A DNA stretch of 64,000 nucleotides from Planctomycetaceae bacterium. GTDB taxonomy: Bacteria > Planctomycetota > UBA1135 > GCA-002686595. The notes under the pieces were generated by a model. That model was not told the DNA's origin. It saw only the letters and a program-made list of their open reading frames with translations, and ran no database searches. Position numbers and translations under genes: made by a program. This document shows positions 33,174 through 44,616 of this stretch, piece after piece. Position 1 is the first letter of the stretch. Each line of letters opens with the position of its first letter. The DNA lies in assembly GCA_016125265.1 (NCBI GenBank), contig WGMC01000014.1, positions 62,001 through 126,000 of the forward strand, written 5' to 3'.

Positions 33174-35153
33174 ATGTCCGAGACCGAACGCCACGGCGGC
33201 GACGCCCCGATCCCCGCTTTGGGCTACCCCCTGCTCGATCGGATCCGCTCGCCGCAGGACCTAGCGTCCTTTGCGCCCACCGAGCTGGCCGCGGTCTGTG
33301 CGGAGCTGCGGCGGTTCCTCCTCGAATCGGTGCAGTCGACCGGCGGGCACCTCGGCAGCAACCTGGGTGTCGTCGAACTGACCGTGGCGCTGCACCACGT
33401 GTTCGATTTCCGGCGCGACCGTCTGGTGCTCGACACGAGCCACCAGAGTTACCCGCACAAGGTGCTCACTGGTCGGCGGGAGCGTTTCCCGACGCTGCGC
33501 CAGACCCATGGCCTCTGCGGCTTCTCCAACCCGGAGGAGTCCGACTACGACCTCTTCCACACGGGCCACGCGGGCACCAGCATCAGCCTCGCGACCGGGC
33601 TCGCGATGGGGCTGCGCCACGAGCCGAACCCGCCGCACGCGGTGGCGGTCATCGGCGACGCGTCCCTCGGCGCGGGTGTCGCGTTCGAAGCCCTGAACCA
33701 CGCGGGGGCCAGTGGCCTGCGCATGCTCGTCGTCCTCAACGACAACGAGTGGTCGATCAGCAAGAGCGTGGGCAGCCTGGCTCGGTACCTGTCGCGCATT
33801 CGCTCGAACCGGGTGGTGCAGCGCGCCCAGCAGGAGATCCACAACCTGATCGCGTCGATCCCGCTGATCGGGGACCGCGTCGAACGCACGCTGGACGAGG
33901 TGCGCGAGGTTCTGCGGCACACGATCGTCGCGGGCCACGTGTTCGAGGAGTTGGGGGTCACGTACGTCGGGCCCCTCGACGGCCACGACGTCGGGTACCT
34001 GGTCGAGAAGCTGCAGCGTGTGCGCGAGTTGGACGGTGTGGTCCTCCTGCACACCCTGACCGAAAAGGGCAAGGGCCACCCTAAGGCGTCGACCCACCCC
34101 GAACGGGTGCACGCGGCCAAACCGCCGTCGGGCAAACCCGCGCCGGTGCCCGAGTCGCCCAAGGTGGAACCCGAGCGCTTCTGGGGCACGCCGCTGAGCG
34201 CTGGCCCCGCGTTCACCACGGCCTTCGGCGAGGCGCTCATGGACTTGGCCGAGCGCGACCTGCGTGTGCACGCCATCACCGCGGGCATGCCCTCGGGCAC
34301 GGGTCTGCTCGAGTTCGCCGAGCGGTTCCCCACGCGCTTCCACGACACCGGCATCACGGAACAACACGCTGTCGCGATGGCGGCTGGCATGGCAAAAGCC
34401 GGCCTGCGCCCCGTGTGCGCGATTTACTCGACGTTCCTGCAGCGCGCCTACGACCAGGTGTTCCAGGAGGTCTGCCTGCAGGGCCTGCCCGTGGTGTTCG
34501 CCATGGATCGCGCGGGCCTCGTGGGACAGGACGGGCCGACCCACAACGGCGTCTTCGACACCGCGTACCTGCGCACGTTGCCCGGCATCGTGCTCGCGGC
34601 GCCGCGGGACGCGACGGACCTCTACCGCATGCTCGAACTGGGCCTGACGCTGCCCGGGCCACTCGCGCTGCGTTGGCCGCGGGCGCAGGCTCCCGCCCAC
34701 GAACGGGTGCACGCGGACGAGCGGGCGCGGATGTTGCCGGGACTCGCCGAGGTGCTGCTCGAGGACGGCGAGCTGGTGCTGTGGGCCTTTGGTTCCCTGG
34801 TGGGTGAGGCGCTGCTCGCCGCCGAGCGCCTGCGCCTCCGCGGTGTGTCCGTGGCCGTGGTCGACGCGCGGTTCGCCAAACCCCTCGACGAGGATTTGCT
34901 CGGCGTTCACTTGCGCGAGCGGCGTTTCCTCGTGACCGTGGAGGAACACCAGCGCGCTGGCGGTTTCGGTTCGGCCGTACTCGAGGCCGCCACCCGCATC
35001 CCCGGCGCCCGGGCGCAGATCCGCAACCTCGCCATCGGGGACCGCTACCTCGAACACGCGACGACGCGGGAAGAACAGCTCGCCGCCTCGGGCCTCGACG
35101 CCCAGAGCATCGAGCGTGTGGTCCTGCAGCTCCTGCGTCCGTCGCTCGTTTGA
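33174..35153 (+). CDS. dxs: 1-deoxy-D-xylulose-5-phosphate synthase
   Basis: DXS (659 aa) condenses pyruvate and glyceraldehyde 3-phosphate, the first step of the MEP pathway. Family motifs include LVLDTSHQSYPHKVLTGR, DLFHTGHAGTS, the cofactor motif VIGDASLGAGVAFEALNHAG with LNDNEWSIS, and RFHDTGITEQHAVAMAAGMA with FLQRAYDQV. The usual thiamine-diphosphate GDG reads GDA, as in DXS relatives of Planctomycetota. The C-terminal domain (FGSLVGEALLAAERL) is complete. The ATG at 33174 is used because the upstream extension is proline-rich. nadK starts next to its stop. Confidence 0.96.
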   Translation: MSETERHGGDAPIPALGYPLLDRIRSPQDLASFAPTELAAVCAELRRFLLESVQSTGGHLGSNLGVVELTVALHHVFDFRRDRLVLDTSHQSYPHKVLTGRRERFPTLRQTHGLCGFSNPEESDYDLFHTGHAGTSISLATGLAMGLRHEPNPPHAVAVIGDASLGAGVAFEALNHAGASGLRMLVVLNDNEWSISKSVGSLARYLSRIRSNRVVQRAQQEIHNLIASIPLIGDRVERTLDEVREVLRHTIVAGHVFEELGVTYVGPLDGHDVGYLVEKLQRVRELDGVVLLHTLTEKGKGHPKASTHPERVHAAKPPSGKPAPVPESPKVEPERFWGTPLSAGPAFTTAFGEALMDLAERDLRVHAITAGMPSGTGLLEFAERFPTRFHDTGITEQHAVAMAAGMAKAGLRPVCAIYSTFLQRAYDQVFQEVCLQGLPVVFAMDRAGLVGQDGPTHNGVFDTAYLRTLPGIVLAAPRDATDLYRMLELGLTLPGPLALRWPRAQAPAHERVHADERARMLPGLAEVLLEDGELVLWAFGSLVGEALLAAERLRLRGVSVAVVDARFAKPLDEDLLGVHLRERRFLVTVEEHQRAGGFGSAVLEAATRIPGARAQIRNLAIGDRYLEHATTREEQLAASGLDAQSIERVVLQLLRPSLV

Positions 35154-35185
35154 AATGGCGCGCCCCTCGGCGCGTCAAGGTTCCC

Positions 35186-36130
35186 ATGGCCCGCCCCCCC
35201 CAACAGGACCCCAAGCGCGGCGACGTCACCCTGCCGTCCCACACCACGCCGATGCTGGGTGTGATCCGGCGGGTGCTCGTGTTTGCGCATCCGGGCAAAC
35301 CGGGTGTGCGCGAGCTGCTGCGCGACCTCGAGGAGTTCCTGCGCTCGCGTGTCGAGACGGTGCTGGTCGAGACCGACGTGCACGCGTTTGCGCTCGCGCG
35401 CGAAGCGGGCCGGGGCAGCGAGGTGCGGCCAGACCTCCTCGTCGTGCTCGGCGGCGACGGAGCGATCCTGGGCGCGGTGCGCGCGTTCGCGGCCGAGCCT
35501 GTGCCCACCCTCGGCATCAACTTCGGCCGCGTGGGGTTCTTGGCCTCCACGCCGACGGGGCGCTGGCGCGAGGTGCTGCAGTGTGTGTTCGACGGGCGCG
35601 CGGTGGTGGAGCCCCGCCTGCGCATCGCCGCCGAACGCCGCGGCAAGGGGCCGCTCGCGCGGGCGGTGGCGCTCAACGACGTGGTCGTGCACCGGCCGTC
35701 GTCGGGTCCGATGGGCACGATCCGGCTGCGTGTGGGCGAGACCTGGGTCACGGACTACCGGGCCGATGGTCTGATCCTCTCTACGCCGAGCGGCTCGACC
35801 GCCTACTCGCTGTCGGCCGGCGGGCCGATCCTCGAGCCCTCCGTCGAGGCGATGGTCGTGACGCCCATCTGCTCCCAGGGCCTCGCCAACCGCCCGCTCG
35901 TCCTGCCCTCGGGCGCGGACATCCGCCTCGAGGTCACGGACGACGACGACGAGCCGACCCGCATCGTGGTGGACGGCCGCTCGATGGGGGACCTGCACCC
36001 CGGCGAGGTGCTGCGTCTCGAGGCGCATCCCGTGCGCTACCCGCTGATCGTGATGCCGGACCTCGACCCCTACCGCCGCCTGCGCGACCGCCTCGGCTGG
36101 GGCGGCGGCCCGGGCCCGGGCGCGGGCTGA
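35186..36130 (+). CDS. nadK: NAD kinase
   Basis: NAD kinase (314 aa from this start) phosphorylates NAD to NADP. The ATP-binding LVVLGGDGAILGAVR places GGDG at residues 89-92, followed by LGINFGRVGFLAS and the NAD-site motif STPSGSTAYSLSAGGPI. The ending DDDDEPTRIVVDGRSMGDL is also a family element. The ATG at 35186 follows AAGG at a spacing of five. An alternative TTG at 35150 overlaps the dxs stop (TTGA) and would add 12 residues. The gene directly follows dxs. Confidence 0.93.
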   Translation: MARPPQQDPKRGDVTLPSHTTPMLGVIRRVLVFAHPGKPGVRELLRDLEEFLRSRVETVLVETDVHAFALAREAGRGSEVRPDLLVVLGGDGAILGAVRAFAAEPVPTLGINFGRVGFLASTPTGRWREVLQCVFDGRAVVEPRLRIAAERRGKGPLARAVALNDVVVHRPSSGPMGTIRLRVGETWVTDYRADGLILSTPSGSTAYSLSAGGPILEPSVEAMVVTPICSQGLANRPLVLPSGADIRLEVTDDDDEPTRIVVDGRSMGDLHPGEVLRLEAHPVRYPLIVMPDLDPYRRLRDRLGWGGGPGPGAG

Positions 36131-36140
36131 GCTGGGGCGA

Positions 36141-36872
36141 TCAGACGACGCGGCCGTCGTGCATGTGCACTGTGCGTGCGCAGCGGGCGGCGACCGTGGT
36201 GTCGTGGGTGACGAGCAGCAGCGTCAGGCCGCGGCGGCGCTGCTCTTCGAAGATCAGCTCCAGCACGGCGGCGCCCGTCGTGCTGTCGAGGTTGCCGGTG
36301 GGCTCGTCGGCGATGAGCAGCGGCGGGTCGTTGAAGAGGGCCCGCGCGAGGGCGACACGCTGGCGCTCGCCGCCCGACAGTTGGGGTGGGCGGTGCGAGA
36401 GCCGTTCCGCTAGGCCGAAGCGCGTGAGGGATTCCGTGGCGCGTTCGCGCAGCTCGGCGCGGCGCTTCAGGTACGCAAACCGCCCGTGGGCGATCATGGC
36501 GGGCAGGAGCACGTTCTCGAGCGCCGTCAGCTCGGACAACAGGTGGTAGAACTGGAACACGAAGCCGATCGCCTGGTTGCGCAGGCGCGCGCGCTCTTGG
36601 ATCGACAGGCCCCAGGCCTCGCGGCCCGCGATGCGCACGGTGCCCGCGCTGGGGCGCTCGAGCAGGCCCAGCACGTGCAGAAGGGTGGACTTGCCCGCGC
36701 CCGAGCTGCCGAGCAACGCCACACTCTCCGCCGGTGCCAACTCGAGGTCCACTCCGCGCAGCACGGGCAGTTTGTTGCCGGCCAGGAGGAAGTGTTTCTC
36801 GACGCCCTTCGCCACCAGCACCGGCTGGCCGGCCGCGCGCGCGGGGGTGGGTTCCTGTGTGCGCATCTCCAT
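36141..36872 (-). CDS. lolD: Lipoprotein-releasing ABC transporter ATP-binding protein LolD
   Basis: The 243-residue protein is an ABC ATPase of the LolD/MacB class. Walker A GSSGAGKS is at residues 55-62; the signature LSGGERQR, Walker B LLIADEPTGNLD and the switch VTHD follow. FVFQFYHLLSELTALENV is the LolD-type Q-loop region. With LolC it extracts lipoproteins from the inner membrane for delivery to the outer membrane. The gene follows lolC; a GTG at 36881 overlapping the lolC stop (GTGA) is an alternative start that would add three residues. Confidence 0.92.
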   Translation of the reverse strand: MEMRTQEPTPARAAGQPVLVAKGVEKHFLLAGNKLPVLRGVDLELAPAESVALLGSSGAGKSTLLHVLGLLERPSAGTVRIAGREAWGLSIQERARLRNQAIGFVFQFYHLLSELTALENVLLPAMIAHGRFAYLKRRAELRERATESLTRFGLAERLSHRPPQLSGGERQRVALARALFNDPPLLIADEPTGNLDSTTGAAVLELIFEEQRRRGLTLLLVTHDTTVAARCARTVHMHDGRVV

Positions 36873-36877
36873 GGGGA

Positions 36878-38362
36878 TCACTCGTAGCGCAGGGCCACCA
36901 GGGGATCGAGCCGCGCCGCGCGCCAGGCGGGCACGGCGGCGCAGGCCAGGGTGATCGCAAACGCGCCGCCCACGATCATGGCGACGGGCACGGGCTCGAC
37001 GACGGCGGGGATGCGGTCGAAGAAGTAGACGTCGCGGTTGAAGATCTGCACACCCAGCACGCCGCTCAGCCACTGTTCGATGCTGTCGATGTGCAGTGCA
37101 CCCTGCACGCCCAGGAGGGCACCCATGCTGGCGCCGAGGAGTGCGTCCCAGAAACCGATCAACAGGAACGTCGCGAGGATGCCGCGGGGCGGCGCGCCCA
37201 GGGCGGTCAGGATGCCGATGTCCCGGCGCTTCTCCGCGACCATCATGGTCAGGATCGCGAAGATCGTGAAGCCGGCCACGAGCAGGATCAGGCTGAGCAT
37301 GATCGCCATCAGCACACGTTCGTTCTCGATGGCGCCCAAGAGCGTGCGGCGGAAGTCCTCCCAGGTGCGCACCTGCCCGCGGCGGCCCAGGTCGTCCTCG
37401 ATGCCGTTCCACCAGATCGCGCCGGCTTCGGCGAGTTTGCGCTCCATGTCGACGGCCAGGCGTCGACCGTGGGCGTCGTAGTCGCGCGTTTTGACGAGGA
37501 TCTCGCTGAACGACATGGTGCCGCCCAGGAAATCGCCCAGTTCGCGGCGGTCCAGGTAAATGCGCTCCAGGTCCATCTCGTTCTCGCCGGAGCGGAAGCT
37601 GCCGGCGACGACGAACTTGCGGTTGCTGATCGCCACCTTGCCGGTGAGTGGATCCGGCACGACCGTGGCGAGTTCCAGCTCGTCGCCGCGGCGCAGGCGC
37701 AGCGACGAGAAGAGCTGCTCACCGACGATCACGGCAGCACGGCGCGGTCCACTTCCGCCGCGACGGACCGGGGGCGGCGCGAAGGGATCGAGTGGGTTCT
37801 CGACCGGCGCGCCGAGGCGCCGCGGGTGCGGCGGGCGCGCGAGGCCCGCGTAGAGATCCGTGGTGTCGAAGTCGTCGTGCACACGCTCCGGCACGAACGG
37901 CACCCCGAGGAGCGCCAACATGCCGGCGAGCGCGGGCCCGCCCAGGCGCTCGTGGCTGCGCACGTCGACACCGACGAGCTGCACTCCCATCATGCGCCCC
38001 GCTTCGCTGTCGGTGAGCACGTCGCGCGAGTGCCCCGCGCGGTCGCCGCCCTGGGCGATCAGGCCGTACCACACGAGGCGCGGACTTGCGGCCGCCACGC
38101 GCGCATCCTCGACGAGGATGCGCTGGGCAATGCGCGCGTCCTTCGGCACCGGCTCGCCCGTGACCGAGCGCGTGTCCTGGATCGGCGTGACGATCAGGTC
38201 CGCGAGGTTGCCGCGCACCGTGCGTTTCGTCTCCTCCAGGAACCCCGTCATGATCGACAGGATCAGGATGAGCGCGCCGACGGCCACGGTGATCCCCACG
38301 ATGCCGATCAGGTTCGTGAGGCGGGCGCGCAGGTAGCGCCAACTGAGGAACGTGCGGTACAC
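36878..38362 (-). CDS. lolC: Lipoprotein-releasing ABC transporter permease (LolC/LolE family)
   Basis: The 494-residue permease has the family layout: one N-terminal membrane segment (TNLIGIVGITVAVGALILIL), a large periplasmic MacB-type domain to about residue 320, and three C-terminal segments starting with RVLMAIMLSLILLVAGFTIF. The conserved EKRRDIGILTALGAPPRGI loop after the second membrane segment couples to LolD. It starts at GTG 38362. It lies between lysS and lolD, a gene order seen in many Gram-negative genomes. It is longer than the usual 400-415 residues because of the insert between residues 140 and 210 rich in proline. Confidence 0.9.
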   Translation of the reverse strand: MYRTFLSWRYLRARLTNLIGIVGITVAVGALILILSIMTGFLEETKRTVRGNLADLIVTPIQDTRSVTGEPVPKDARIAQRILVEDARVAAASPRLVWYGLIAQGGDRAGHSRDVLTDSEAGRMMGVQLVGVDVRSHERLGGPALAGMLALLGVPFVPERVHDDFDTTDLYAGLARPPHPRRLGAPVENPLDPFAPPPVRRGGSGPRRAAVIVGEQLFSSLRLRRGDELELATVVPDPLTGKVAISNRKFVVAGSFRSGENEMDLERIYLDRRELGDFLGGTMSFSEILVKTRDYDAHGRRLAVDMERKLAEAGAIWWNGIEDDLGRRGQVRTWEDFRRTLLGAIENERVLMAIMLSLILLVAGFTIFAILTMMVAEKRRDIGILTALGAPPRGILATFLLIGFWDALLGASMGALLGVQGALHIDSIEQWLSGVLGVQIFNRDVYFFDRIPAVVEPVPVAMIVGGAFAITLACAAVPAWRAARLDPLVALRYE

Positions 38363-38383
38363 GGGTTCGTTGGCCTCGCGGCG

Positions 38384-39904
38384 TCAGGCCTCTGGCGCGT
38401 GCTTCGAGCCCGCCGCGCCGGATTCGCCGTCCGCTTGGGTTTCGCCGTGGGTGTCCGCGTGGAGCGGGCGCAAGGTGGGGAACAGCAGCACGTCGCGGAT
38501 CGAGTCCTGGCCGGTCAGCACCATCACCAAACGGTCGATGCCGATGCCGACGCCGGCGGTGGGGGGCATGCCGTACTCGAGGGCCTGCACGTAATCGACA
38601 TCGACCTCGCCCGGGGCTTCGGGATCCTTCGTTGCGATCTGCTCCTCGAAACGCCGCGCCTGTTCCGCGGGGTCGTTCAGCTCGCTGAAGCCGTTGGCGA
38701 CTTCCATGCCGCCGACGAACAGCTCGAAGCGCTCGGCCACACCGGGATTCTCCGGGTCGGCCTTCGCCAGCGGGCTGATCTCGATGGGGTACCCCACCAC
38801 GAACACCACACCCTCGAGGGCGTCCTCGCAGGTAGCTTCGAACACGTCGTTGGCGAGCTTCGGGTAGCCGTGCTCTTCGCGGATGCCGAGGCGTTTGGCG
38901 ATGGCGCGCACCGCGGCTTCGTCGCGGAACGCACAGCCGTTGCGCTCCTCGAAGAGTTCCATGTAACTGACGCGGCGGAACGGAGCGCGCAGGTCGTATT
39001 CGCGGTCGCGGAAACGCACGTGGGTCGAGCCGTTGGCCTCGCGGGCCGCCGCTTCGATCAGCTCTTCGGTGAGTTGGATCTGGTGGCGGTAGTCGGCTTG
39101 AGCCCAGTACACCTCGAGCATCGTGAACTCGGGGTTGTGGCGGAGGGAAAGCCCTTCGTTGCGGAAGTTGCGCGCGAACTCGAAGACCTTTTCGAGGCCG
39201 CCCACGATCAGGCGCTTCAGGTAGAGCTCCGGCGCGATGCGGAGGTACATGTCGAGGCCGAGCGCGTTGTGGTGGGTCACGAAGGGTTTGGCCGCCGCGC
39301 CGCCCGCGATGGGCTGCAGCACGGGCGTTTCGACTTCGAGGAAACCGCGGGCCTCGAGGTCGCGGCGGATCTTCGACACGATGCGGCTGCGCGCCACGAA
39401 CACGTCGGCGATGCCGGGCGAGCTCCAGAGGTCGACGTAGCGGCGGCGGTAGCGCAGCTCCTTGTCGACCAGGCCGTGCCACTTCTCAGGCGGCGGCGCG
39501 ACGCTCTTGGCGAGGATGTGCACCTCGTGCACCCACAGGGTCGGCTCGCCCTTTTGCGTGAAACCGAGCTCGCCCTCGACGCCGACCAAGTCGCCGCCGT
39601 CGAGCAATTTTCGGTTCGGCCACCAGTCCGTCAGCACGTCGCGCTGGAAACCCAGTTGGATGCGGCCACCCTTGTCGACCAAGGGCGCGAAGATCAGCTT
39701 GCCGAAGTCGCGCAGGGAGAGCAGGCGCCCGGCGGCCTTCACCCGCGCGCCGACCCGGGGACCGGGGGACTGGGGCGAACCCAGGTCCCGGACCAGTTCG
39801 GCGAGGGGCTCCGCCTCCACACCCCGGGCGGGGTAGGGGTCTATGCCGGCGGCGCGCAGGCGAGCCACCTTGTCCAGTCGATCGGGATGGGCGAGGTCTG
39901 TCAT
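38384..39904 (-). CDS. lysS: Lysine--tRNA ligase, class II
   Basis: LysRS (506 aa) of class II charges tRNA-Lys. An OB-fold anticodon domain opens the protein (VKAAGRLLSLRDFGKLIFAPL). Class II motif 1 is FLEVETPVLQ, motif 2 is FEFARNFRNEGLSLRHNPEFTM-like (FARNFRNEGL then NPEFTMLEVYWA), and motif 3 is AGVGIGIDRLVMVLTG. The lysine-binding ELFVGGMEVANGFSELND is present. A short hydrophilic tail follows. It is transcribed towards lolC with 21 bp between the genes. Confidence 0.96.
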   Translation of the reverse strand: MTDLAHPDRLDKVARLRAAGIDPYPARGVEAEPLAELVRDLGSPQSPGPRVGARVKAAGRLLSLRDFGKLIFAPLVDKGGRIQLGFQRDVLTDWWPNRKLLDGGDLVGVEGELGFTQKGEPTLWVHEVHILAKSVAPPPEKWHGLVDKELRYRRRYVDLWSSPGIADVFVARSRIVSKIRRDLEARGFLEVETPVLQPIAGGAAAKPFVTHHNALGLDMYLRIAPELYLKRLIVGGLEKVFEFARNFRNEGLSLRHNPEFTMLEVYWAQADYRHQIQLTEELIEAAAREANGSTHVRFRDREYDLRAPFRRVSYMELFEERNGCAFRDEAAVRAIAKRLGIREEHGYPKLANDVFEATCEDALEGVVFVVGYPIEISPLAKADPENPGVAERFELFVGGMEVANGFSELNDPAEQARRFEEQIATKDPEAPGEVDVDYVQALEYGMPPTAGVGIGIDRLVMVLTGQDSIRDVLLFPTLRPLHADTHGETQADGESGAAGSKHAPEA

Positions 39905-40033
39905 GGGGCTCGCGCCGCGTGGGGAGGGGCCGGGCGGACGGGCCGGCCGGTGACGGCAGGCCGCCCGGCGCCAACGCCGGCGGCCGGTAAAGAACGGCGG
40001 CCGCTGCCCTCTCGGACCGCGGCCGTCGTTGGG

Positions 40034-40109
40034 TGGTGGAGGATAGGGGAGTCGAACCCCTGACCTCTACAATGCCATTGTAGCGCTCTACCAACTGAGC
40101 TAATCCCCC
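40034..40109 (-). tRNA. tRNA-Ala (anticodon GGC)
   Basis: The 76-nt gene folds as a standard cloverleaf on the minus strand. The acceptor stem GGGGGAT pairs with ATCCTCC and contains the G3:U70 pair that marks alanine tRNAs. The anticodon stem CTACA/TGTAG closes the loop ATGGCAT, giving anticodon GGC (reads GCC and GCU). The T arm has GTTCGACTC. Discriminator A and the CCA end are encoded. The rest of the 496-bp lysS-leuS gap, 39905-40033 and 40110-40400, shows no other gene. Confidence 0.97.
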
Positions 40110-40400
40110 GAGCATCCGTCCCGCTGGCGACGCAGGGCCGGGGTCCCCGAACGGCCGTGGGACCGGTCGAGGGCCCGAGAAGATGCCGACGGGCAGGGCC
40201 GGAGTCAAGCGTCGCCCGCTCGTCTTTGCCATCCGCGCGGCGACCGCTTCCAAAGCCCGCGGCTGCGCCGGCGCCGCCAGCTTCCTATCCTGCCCGGCCC
40301 CGGCCTCGGTTGGGCCACTCTCCGCCGCCGCGCTCTAGCTTTCGAAGCCGGTCCTCCAGAAGCCTGTCCCCCGAAGCTCCCGCCAGAAGCTGGCCCCACC

Positions 40401-42986
<2,586 letters not shown>

Positions 42987-43048
42987 CGGTCGTGGCTCCA
43001 CGCGCCCGCGCCCGCGGTTGCCCCCCGCGCTTCGGAGCACCCCTTCCG

Positions 43049-43112
43049 CTTGAGAGCGCCCCTCTGCTTGAGAGCGCCCCTCTGCTTGAGAGCGCCCCTC
43101 TGCTTGAGAGCA
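43049..43112 (+). repeat. 18-bp tandem repeat, about 3.5 copies
   Basis: Three exact units of CTTGAGAGCGCCCCTCTG start at 43049, 43067 and 43085, and a 10-bp partial fourth copy follows. It sits in the 270-bp gap before sodB. Copies are identical, so the array is recent or kept homogeneous. Confidence 0.9.
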
Positions 43113-43256
43113 AGGGCGCGCTTTGGTAGAACCGAGGTGCCTTCGCGCGCGGAAAGCCGCGGCGTTCCTGTGCTCCGGCACACGTCGTCCGCTGGCCCGA
43201 GCGCGTACCTTTGGCTCCATCGCTCGTTTTTCTTGACCCCCAACTCCGCGCACGCC

Positions 43257-43841
43257 ATGGCCCACACACTGCCCAACCTGCCCTTCGCCGCCGACGCCCT
43301 CAGCCACAAGGGCATGAGCGCGGAGACGTTTTCCTACCACCACGGCAAGCACCACAACGCCTACGTGGTGAACCTGAACAAGCTGATCGAGGGCACGGAG
43401 TTCGCCTCCATGTCGCTCGACGACATCGTCAAGAAGAGCTCCGGCGGCATCTTCAACAACGCCGCGCAGCACTGGAACCACAGCTTCTTTTGGAACTGCC
43501 TCACACCGGAGAGCAAGGGCGCCCCGAACGGCCCCTTGGCCGACGCTATCGCCAAGCAGTTCGGCGGCTTCGACGCGTTCAAGACCGAGTTCGCGAGCAA
43601 GGCCGCGACCCTGTTCGGAAGCGGGTGGGCGTTCCTCGTGAAGAAGGCCGACGGCAGCCTGGCGATCACGCAGGAGCCCAACGCCAACTGCCCGATCACC
43701 GCCGGCCACAAGCCGCTCCTCACCATCGACGTGTGGGAGCACGCCTACTACGTCGACTACCGCAACGCGCGGCCGACGTTCATCGAGAACTTCTGGAAGC
43801 TCGCCAACTGGGAGTTCGCGGCGAAGAACTTCGCCGGTTGA
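43257..43841 (+). CDS. sodB: Superoxide dismutase, Fe type
   Basis: The 194-residue enzyme converts superoxide to peroxide and oxygen. Metal ligands appear in family positions: the His in FSYHHGKHHNAYV, the second in AAQHWNHSFFW, and Asp and His in DVWEHAYYVDYRN. The residues AAQHWNHSFFW, with Gln next to the metal site, are of the iron type. Length is typical. No signal peptide is present, so it is cytoplasmic. An in-frame upstream stretch reads through the 18-bp repeats and is not included because the family begins at MAHTLPNLPF. Confidence 0.95.
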   Translation: MAHTLPNLPFAADALSHKGMSAETFSYHHGKHHNAYVVNLNKLIEGTEFASMSLDDIVKKSSGGIFNNAAQHWNHSFFWNCLTPESKGAPNGPLADAIAKQFGGFDAFKTEFASKAATLFGSGWAFLVKKADGSLAITQEPNANCPITAGHKPLLTIDVWEHAYYVDYRNARPTFIENFWKLANWEFAAKNFAG

Positions 43842-43881
43842 TTCGACTCGGCCCGCACCCGCGCTGCGCCCAGGGCAATCC

Positions 43882-44616
43882 ATGAGCACTTCGCCCCGGC
43901 GTGTCCTGGTCACCGGCGCAAGCCGCGGCATCGGCCGGGCTTGCGCCCTCGAACTCGCCGCTCTCGGTTTCGACGTGGCGATCAACTTCCGCTCGCGGGC
44001 GGACGATGCGGCCGCCGTTCTCTCTGCCGTGCACGAGGCGGGGGGCGCGGGGCAACTCCTGCCCTTCGACGTGGGGAACCGCGCGGAGGCCGAGGCAACC
44101 CTCGCCGCGGATGTGGCGCAGCGCGGCGCCTTCTGGGGTGTGGTGCTGAACGCCGGTGTCACCCAGGACGCGCCGTTCGCCGGCCTGGACGGGGCCGCGT
44201 GGGATCGGGTGCTCGACACGAACCTCGGCGGCTTTTTCAACGTGCTGCGGCCCCTCGTCATGCCGATGGTCGGGCTGCGCCAGGGCGGGCGCATCGTGGT
44301 GATGTCCTCCGTGACCGGGCTGCGCGGCAACATCGGTCAGGTCAACTACGGCGCGAGCAAGGCCGGCCTCATCGGGGCCGTGCGCTCCCTGGCGCTCGAG
44401 TTGGCCCGCCGGCGCATCGCCGTCAACGCGGTGGCCCCTGGATTCATCGAAACCGAGATGCTCGGTGCGCTCCCGCGGGACGAGATCGAGAAACTCGTCC
44501 CCATGCGCCGCCTGGGCCAGGTCGAGGAAGTTGCCGCCCTCGTCGGGTTCCTCTTCGGAGAGCGCGCCGCCTACATCACGGGCCAGACGCTCTCCGTGGA
44601 CGGCGGCCTGGCCTGA
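43882..44616 (+). CDS. fabG: 3-oxoacyl-ACP reductase-like SDR
   Basis: The 244-residue protein is a FabG-type short-chain dehydrogenase. The NADPH motif VTGASRGIGRACALEL is followed by NFRSRAD, LNAGVTQD, the catalytic VMSSVTGLRGNIGQVNYGASKAG (Ser, Tyr, Lys), and the ending AYITGQTLSVDGG typical of FabG. VNAVAPGFIETEML is also conserved. In fatty acid synthesis it reduces beta-ketoacyl-ACP. It is not next to other fab genes and overlaps the SagB-like gene by 1 bp, so a specialised substrate is possible. Confidence 0.88.
   Translation: MSTSPRRVLVTGASRGIGRACALELAALGFDVAINFRSRADDAAAVLSAVHEAGGAGQLLPFDVGNRAEAEATLAADVAQRGAFWGVVLNAGVTQDAPFAGLDGAAWDRVLDTNLGGFFNVLRPLVMPMVGLRQGGRIVVMSSVTGLRGNIGQVNYGASKAGLIGAVRSLALELARRRIAVNAVAPGFIETEMLGALPRDEIEKLVPMRRLGQVEEVAALVGFLFGERAAYITGQTLSVDGGLA

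Noticed and set aside
36734-40063. A plus-strand open frame of 1100 codons over lolD, lolC and lysS
   Set aside because: All three minus-strand genes have complete family motifs; the opposite frame has none.
43050-43256. N-terminal extension of SOD through 18-bp repeats (RAPLCL units)
   Set aside because: The in-frame reading gives a repetitive peptide and the family start is at 43257.
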